Both the position numbers and the translations under genes were made by a program. Below the pieces are notes generated by a model. The model was not told the DNA's origin. It ran no database searches and saw only the letters and a program-made list of their open reading frames with translations. From Alternaria dauci (Eukaryota; Ascomycota; Dothideomycetes; Pleosporales; Pleosporaceae), in NCBI RefSeq assembly GCF_042100115.1, contig NC_091275.1, forward strand, positions 1,798,001 to 1,862,000: 64,000 nt of DNA, given 5' to 3'. Positions 60,354 through 64,000 of the stretch are shown here, in pieces (the stretch's first letter is position 1; each line of letters begins with the position of its first letter).

Positions 60354-61145
60354 TTATGAATCGAAGAAGTACTTGTCCGCAGGTCTTTCGACCATGACCC
60401 TCTGCCAGAGTTCGTTTTCGCCGAGGCTCTTCATCATCTCGGTAATGTTCTCTTCCTTTGACCCGTTCGCAGTGACCTTGGTGCTTTAGAGTTTGACTCA
60501 TTGTAAAGTGACGACTACTTACGTCGATCAGGATGCCGTGCTGACGATAGGCTTCTTCCACGGGTATGGTTTCTCGTTCGTACTCAGCAAAACGTCGCTC
60601 AAACTTCTCATCACTGTCGTTGCTATCCCGAGCTCGAGCTAGATATCTAGCTTTGGCGTTTTGCTTGCTGACTCGCAGTGACAGTACAATGTCTGGTTTC
60701 AGATTCGTGTTCGCTCCTCCTGCGGTTGGTACATCTCTAGAGAATGGCCATATACTCCGAGATTCCAGTTGTTCTTTACTTCTTGGAAACCCGTCGACTA
60801 GGATTCCTGCCTTGCAAGGCTTCTCGGCCGATGCGTCTTCGATTGCGCGACTTACGAACGGGTTCAAGTCTTCCGAAGTAAGGAAGCCTTGGTTGTCAAG
60901 TTTGTCCTGGATCTTGACAGCAAGTGGACTGTCACGATTCTCGCGCATCCAGCTGCGGAGACTATCACCGACAGAATAGTGTACCAGATTGCAAGCTTCA
61001 GCTAGGTGCGTGCAGAGACTCCCTTTCCCCGCACCGGGTGCACCTAGACATGGGTTACTACCGAGGTAATAAGTTTAAATCAGCAGTCAGGGAGTATACC
61101 TAGGACAAGAATGATGGCAAAGGCGCGGGGCTTGGATGCTTGCAT
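60354..61145 (-). CDS. Nucleoside-monophosphate kinase, UMP/CMP-kinase-like
   Basis: Exons 61100-61145, 60523-61043 and 60354-60476 give 229 residues; introns are 56 and 46 bases. The Walker A loop GAPGAGKGS is at 16-24. The NMP-binding region has HYSVGDSLRSWMRE and VDGFPRSKEQLE. The short-lid signature of UMP/CMP kinases appears as ARDSNDSDEKFERRF followed by EYERETIPVEEAYRQHG. There is an insertion of about 15 residues after DGFPR (WPFSRDVPTAGGANTN) compared with housekeeping enzymes. The C-terminal splice at 60477 replaces a nonsense-like read-through frame with VTANGSKEENITEMM, the normal family end. It should phosphorylate CMP or UMP with ATP. No mitochondrial signal is obvious. It is divergent from the viperin gene across 453 bases, suggesting a shared promoter and a supply of CTP precursors. 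Confidence 0.85.
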
Positions 61146-61598
61146 GGTACTGACTGGTGACTATGACGTGAAGACGACTTGTAGTTCCTATGCAAGACGA
61201 CGAATGCAGGACAACCAAATGATTATCGCGATGCAGTAGGCCTCCCAGGAGACCGAAAAGTGACGCTATACTCTCGTGGAGACGATTGCAGGACAGCGCT
61301 TGGCAGCGTGAAGAAGGTACTGAAGTTGTCGCTTCCGTGCTGTCCCGCTGACAGTCAGTGCTGATTGCCGTTTGTGGCAAGTGCCCTTGTCTTGTCTGCC
61401 AAGGTAATTGTTGTGAGCAAGCGCGAAAGCGATTCGTCGCTGTCAAAGTGTCCACAATTCCTTGGTCCTGCTTATCCACCCCAACCACTACTGGAAAACA
61501 CCACACCCCGCACCGTCCAATACTTCCCTTTTGAAGAGTTCAGCTACTTTATAGCACTTGGTCTCAACTGTGTACATCTACTAGGACAGTCGTCAGTC
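61146..61598. promoter_or_regulatory. Bidirectional promoter of the kinase-viperin pair
   Basis: 453 bases separate the two divergent start codons. A tttatag sequence at 61548-61554 lies about 45 bases before the viperin ATG. The frame in front of viperin is open but its content is not viperin-like, so the start at 61599 is preferred. Confidence 0.5.
61548..61554 (+). promoter_or_regulatory. TATA-like element upstream of viperin
   Basis: tttatag, 45-51 bases before the viperin ATG. Weak evidence: position and composition only. Confidence 0.3.
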
Positions 61599-62717
61599 AT
61601 GGTCCTTCTATCGCTACTGTCCAAAATTCCCGCACTTCGGTTCTTCGTCGTCATAGTTCTCGCGACATGCGCCTACATTGTCTACAAACAGTCTGTACCA
61701 AAGACAGTCGAGAATCTTCACCATGAAAGCGTCGTCCACGAAGTTCCCACCGAAAGTCCAATTCCCAAGACAGAAGAAGCATTGGACCCATCTCAGCCAC
61801 CAGATGCTCCTGTTTCGGTCAACTACTTCCCATCTCGGGAGTGTAACTACAAATGTGGCTTTTGTTTCCACACTGAGACCAGCTCTTACATTCTAAAAGA
61901 CGACAAGGCCCGTCAAGGCCTGAAACTACTGAAAGAAGCCGGTATGCGCAAGCTCAACATCGCCGGTGGAGAACCATTTCTTCACCCCAAACTTCTCTCT
62001 AGTTTGATCCGCTACTGCAAAGAGGATCTGGGTGTCGAAAGCATCAGTATCGTCAGCAATGGTAGCAAGATCACCGAGAAGTGGATGCAGGAGAATTCAC
62101 AGTGGCTGGACATTCTGGCTATCTCCTGTGACTCTTTCAACGCTCAAACAAATGTCAAGATTGGGCGCGGTGACGACGGAAAGAACGCTGACCGGTTGTT
62201 TCAAATCGCAGACTGGTGCCGGACCTACAACGTCAAATTCAAGCTCAACACTGTGGTCAACATTTACAATTGGGACGAAGACATGGTCGCCAACATCGAG
62301 AAGCTAGCACCATTCCGATGGAAGGTCTTCCAGTGCCTCATCGTTGCAGGTGAGAACGACGACGAAACCCGAAAACGTGACGCAAGGAAGTTTCTGGTTA
62401 CTGAAGAGCAATGGAAAACCTTCTGTAATCGACACAAGCACCTTCCATGCTACGTTCCCGAGGACAACAACTCCATGGCTAGTAGTTATCTATTGCTTGA
62501 TGAGTATATGCGCTTCATGGACAAGGGCGAGGGTATGATGACGACGAGTGATTCCATCTTGGATGTTGGAGTTATGAGGGCGATGGAGCAGATTGTTTGG
62601 GACAAAAAGTCGTTCGTCGAACGTGGAGGTATCTACGATTGGGGCAGAGCAGACATGAAGCCGGCTAAGGAGGTGAGCTGCGGTACTGGTCTCAACTTGA
62701 AGGAACTGGAGTTCTAG
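61599..62717 (+). CDS. Viperin-family radical SAM enzyme (RSAD2 homolog, ddhCTP synthase-like)
   Basis: A single exon of 372 residues. An N-terminal hydrophobic helix (ALRFFVVIVLATCAYIVYK, about 12-30) should anchor it to the ER or lipid droplets, as the amphipathic helix does in animal viperin. The radical SAM cluster motif is C82-x3-C86-x2-C89 in ECNYKCGFCFH; SAM contacts include NIAGGEPF (about 120-127), SIVSNGS and AISCDSF. Other viperin-specific stretches are NVKIGRGDDGKN, RWKVFQCLIVAGEN, CYVPEDN, SYLLLDEYMRFMDKG, SILDVGV and RGGIYDWGRADMKP. This density of matches separates it from other radical SAM families. Viperins convert CTP to 3'-deoxy-3',4'-didehydro-CTP, an antiviral chain terminator. 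It ends in Leu-Glu-Phe, fitting the Fe-S assembly client tripeptide. The start was chosen at 61599 because the frame upstream has no viperin-like content. Confidence 0.93.
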   Translation: MVLLSLLSKIPALRFFVVIVLATCAYIVYKQSVPKTVENLHHESVVHEVPTESPIPKTEEALDPSQPPDAPVSVNYFPSRECNYKCGFCFHTETSSYILKDDKARQGLKLLKEAGMRKLNIAGGEPFLHPKLLSSLIRYCKEDLGVESISIVSNGSKITEKWMQENSQWLDILAISCDSFNAQTNVKIGRGDDGKNADRLFQIADWCRTYNVKFKLNTVVNIYNWDEDMVANIEKLAPFRWKVFQCLIVAGENDDETRKRDARKFLVTEEQWKTFCNRHKHLPCYVPEDNNSMASSYLLLDEYMRFMDKGEGMMTTSDSILDVGVMRAMEQIVWDKKSFVERGGIYDWGRADMKPAKEVSCGTGLNLKELEF

Positions 62718-62893
62718 CTGGTCTGAAGGCGAGAAGAGGTCGATAGAGGCCAGAATTTGTGAATGTATAATGAGACATTGGCTAGACATTGGCTACAAAT
62801 TAGCTCATAAACACATGAACATAGTGCACGCTACACTATCATGCAGCAGGTCCGACATGTGCAGATTGTAGTTGAGCAGAACCTGCCCCCTAG

Positions 62894-64000
62894 CTAGCTC
62901 TTGCGCAGCAATGCCAATTGGCCTCCGGCTGTCACGGTGTCGCCCGGTTTTACCAACACCTTCTCGACACGCAATTTTCCTGCCTTGGCCACGGAATCCG
63001 GCGTCTTGACCGCAATCTCCAGCTTCATCGCTTCAAGAATAACAATCTGCATCATGTTAGCACCATCAGATGAACGATCCCCACTGAAACTCACCACACT
63101 CTCATCACCAATCTCGTCTCCCTCACTAACCTTCACCCTCCATACGTTCGCATCGACTGGCGCTTCAACCCCAACAATCGCCGGATCGTCCAGCAACTTC
63201 TCCACTGTTCCTCCATCAACTTGGCTCTCAGTTTTCTCCTTCCTCCAACGTTCTAAACTCTCGTTTTCCGCTTTCGTCATTTCTTCTTGCGCAACGGCTT
63301 GCTTCTTTCTGATCTTGTCTACTTCATCGCTCGTCGTCTCTAGAAGTTGATTGTGCTGTGCCATGTCAAACTCCACCTCATTGTACTCCCACTCGTATTT
63401 GCCCGCGCGAAACTTGGCAAATATGTCATCCAGTTCCTGTTCGCTAACCTGGTAAAAGGTGATAATGTCGAAGTCACGGAAAATCCAAGGCTTGTTATCA
63501 AAGCCAGGTTTGTAGGAGTAATAGTCCCAACAGGGGACTGTGCGACCGATCATCTGATATCCGCCCGGGGAGTCAACAGGATATATAGACATGCAACTAC
63601 CCGCCCAGCCTAGGGTACCCTCTGGTGTGAATACGCGACTTGGGTTCATCTTTGGGGCCGAAATGCGCTGACGCGGGTCGACAGGAAGTGAGACAGTGTT
63701 GCCACAAAAGAAGCCCACGACTACTGCCATGAACTGGCCAGTGAGGCATATGTCTTTGAGTTGTTGTGGCGTAATTCCGTTGTTCTTTGCTACAAAGCTC
63801 AGGTTGTCAGGCAGGTAGGGCGCATGCGGCCGCTGGTTTGTCATGTAGCGTTGAGTTGCTTCGTCTTGGAGTTTCGATTCGAATGAGACGGGCAACTTAA
63901 ATACGCGTGTGGGGACTTTAGTGTTCCTCAAATCACCGAGGTTTGACTCAATGAACTGGAGATGTGCGATGAGATCCGAACGAGGGAGTTTAGAGCCGTT
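62894..64000 (-). CDS. DUR1,2: Urea amidolyase / urea carboxylase, C-terminal part (5' partial)
   Basis: The frame is open from the stop at 62894 to the window end, 368 codons. The first part (about SDLIAHLQFIESN to DDIFAKFRAG) is the carboxyltransferase domain, KipI/CT_C_D type, with EGTLGWAGSCMSIYPVDSPGGYQMIGRTV as its glycine-rich core. A charged linker helix follows. The C-terminal 80 residues are a biotin-carrier domain with the biotinylation motif EAMKLEI and the hinge VKPGDTVTAGGQL. This order matches the C-terminus of fungal urea amidolyase, which carboxylates urea to allophanate with biotin and ATP. The amidase and biotin carboxylase domains should lie upstream, outside the window; if the amidase is absent, it would be a urea carboxylase only. 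Confidence 0.88.
   Translation of the reverse strand, partial: NGSKLPRSDLIAHLQFIESNLGDLRNTKVPTRVFKLPVSFESKLQDEATQRYMTNQRPHAPYLPDNLSFVAKNNGITPQQLKDICLTGQFMAVVVGFFCGNTVSLPVDPRQRISAPKMNPSRVFTPEGTLGWAGSCMSIYPVDSPGGYQMIGRTVPCWDYYSYKPGFDNKPWIFRDFDIITFYQVSEQELDDIFAKFRAGKYEWEYNEVEFDMAQHNQLLETTSDEVDKIRKKQAVAQEEMTKAENESLERWRKEKTESQVDGGTVEKLLDDPAIVGVEAPVDANVWRVKVSEGDEIGDESVVSFSGDRSSDGANMMQIVILEAMKLEIAVKTPDSVAKAGKLRVEKVLVKPGDTVTAGGQLALLRKS

Noticed and set aside
60346..60522. Unspliced C-terminal end of the kinase frame
   Set aside because: It gives an Arg/His-rich tail unlike the family. Splicing 60477-60522 gives the normal UMP/CMP-kinase end, so the unspliced version is rejected.
61365..61598. 78-codon upstream extension of the viperin frame
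   Set aside because: It has no viperin similarity, would bury the membrane helix, and overlaps the expected promoter.

Overview
This window is nuclear DNA of a filamentous ascomycete, probably Pezizomycotina and most likely a dothideomycete (the order is a guess). Genes are compact and lie on both strands. Introns are mostly 46-63 bp with GT...ctaac...AG signals, and two are GC-AG. The gene set is typical of a plant-associated fungus: GH11 xylanase, SGNH esterase, GH17 glucanase, tyrosinase and small secreted proteins. I found no rRNA, tRNA, CRISPR array or intact transposon.

Layout. 0-11.6 kb is a dense housekeeping block: the tail of a histone-fold (NC2-alpha-like) gene, a secreted SGNH hydrolase, the TORC2 subunit Sin1/Avo1, a PRCC-domain protein, a SET protein, an NSRP1-like protein and an NFKBIL1-like protein. 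11.6-27.4 kb is gene-poor. It holds a GH11 xylanase, a three-exon-class mitochondrial BolA protein (two exons here) and a small cysteine-rich secreted protein, with an 8.3 kb stretch in which I can support no gene. 27.4-46.6 kb is dense again: a CBM21 PP1-targeting subunit, an EBP-family membrane protein, GAR transformylase (Ade8), Hat1, a ZIP9/Atx2-type metal transporter, a small membrane protein, Vms1/ANKZF1, two tandem F-box paralogs and a tyrosinase. 47-57 kb carries the diflavin reductase Tah18, a two-RRM protein, a GH17 glucanase gene interrupted by one in-frame stop, and dihydroxyacid dehydratase (Ilv3). 59-64 kb carries a repeat-containing secreted protein, a UMP/CMP-kinase-like gene, a viperin homolog and the 3' end of a urea amidolyase/urea carboxylase.

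Most notable locus. At 60.35-62.72 kb a clear fungal viperin (radical-SAM, RSAD2-like) gene is divergently paired, across 453 bp, with a P-loop nucleoside-monophosphate kinase of UMP/CMP type. Animal RSAD2 sits beside CMPK2, and prokaryotic viperins are often near nucleotide kinases. Viperin uses CTP to make the chain terminator ddhCTP, so a neighbouring pyrimidine-nucleotide kinase makes biochemical sense. The kinase here is of a different fold subfamily from CMPK2, so the pairing looks convergent or replaced rather than simply inherited. The fungal viperin also keeps an N-terminal membrane helix and ends in Leu-Glu-Phe, which fits the C-terminal tripeptide that targets clients to the cytosolic Fe-S assembly machinery.

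Several gene models required splicing by eye. Exon coordinates are given in each entry, with total length and phase checked.
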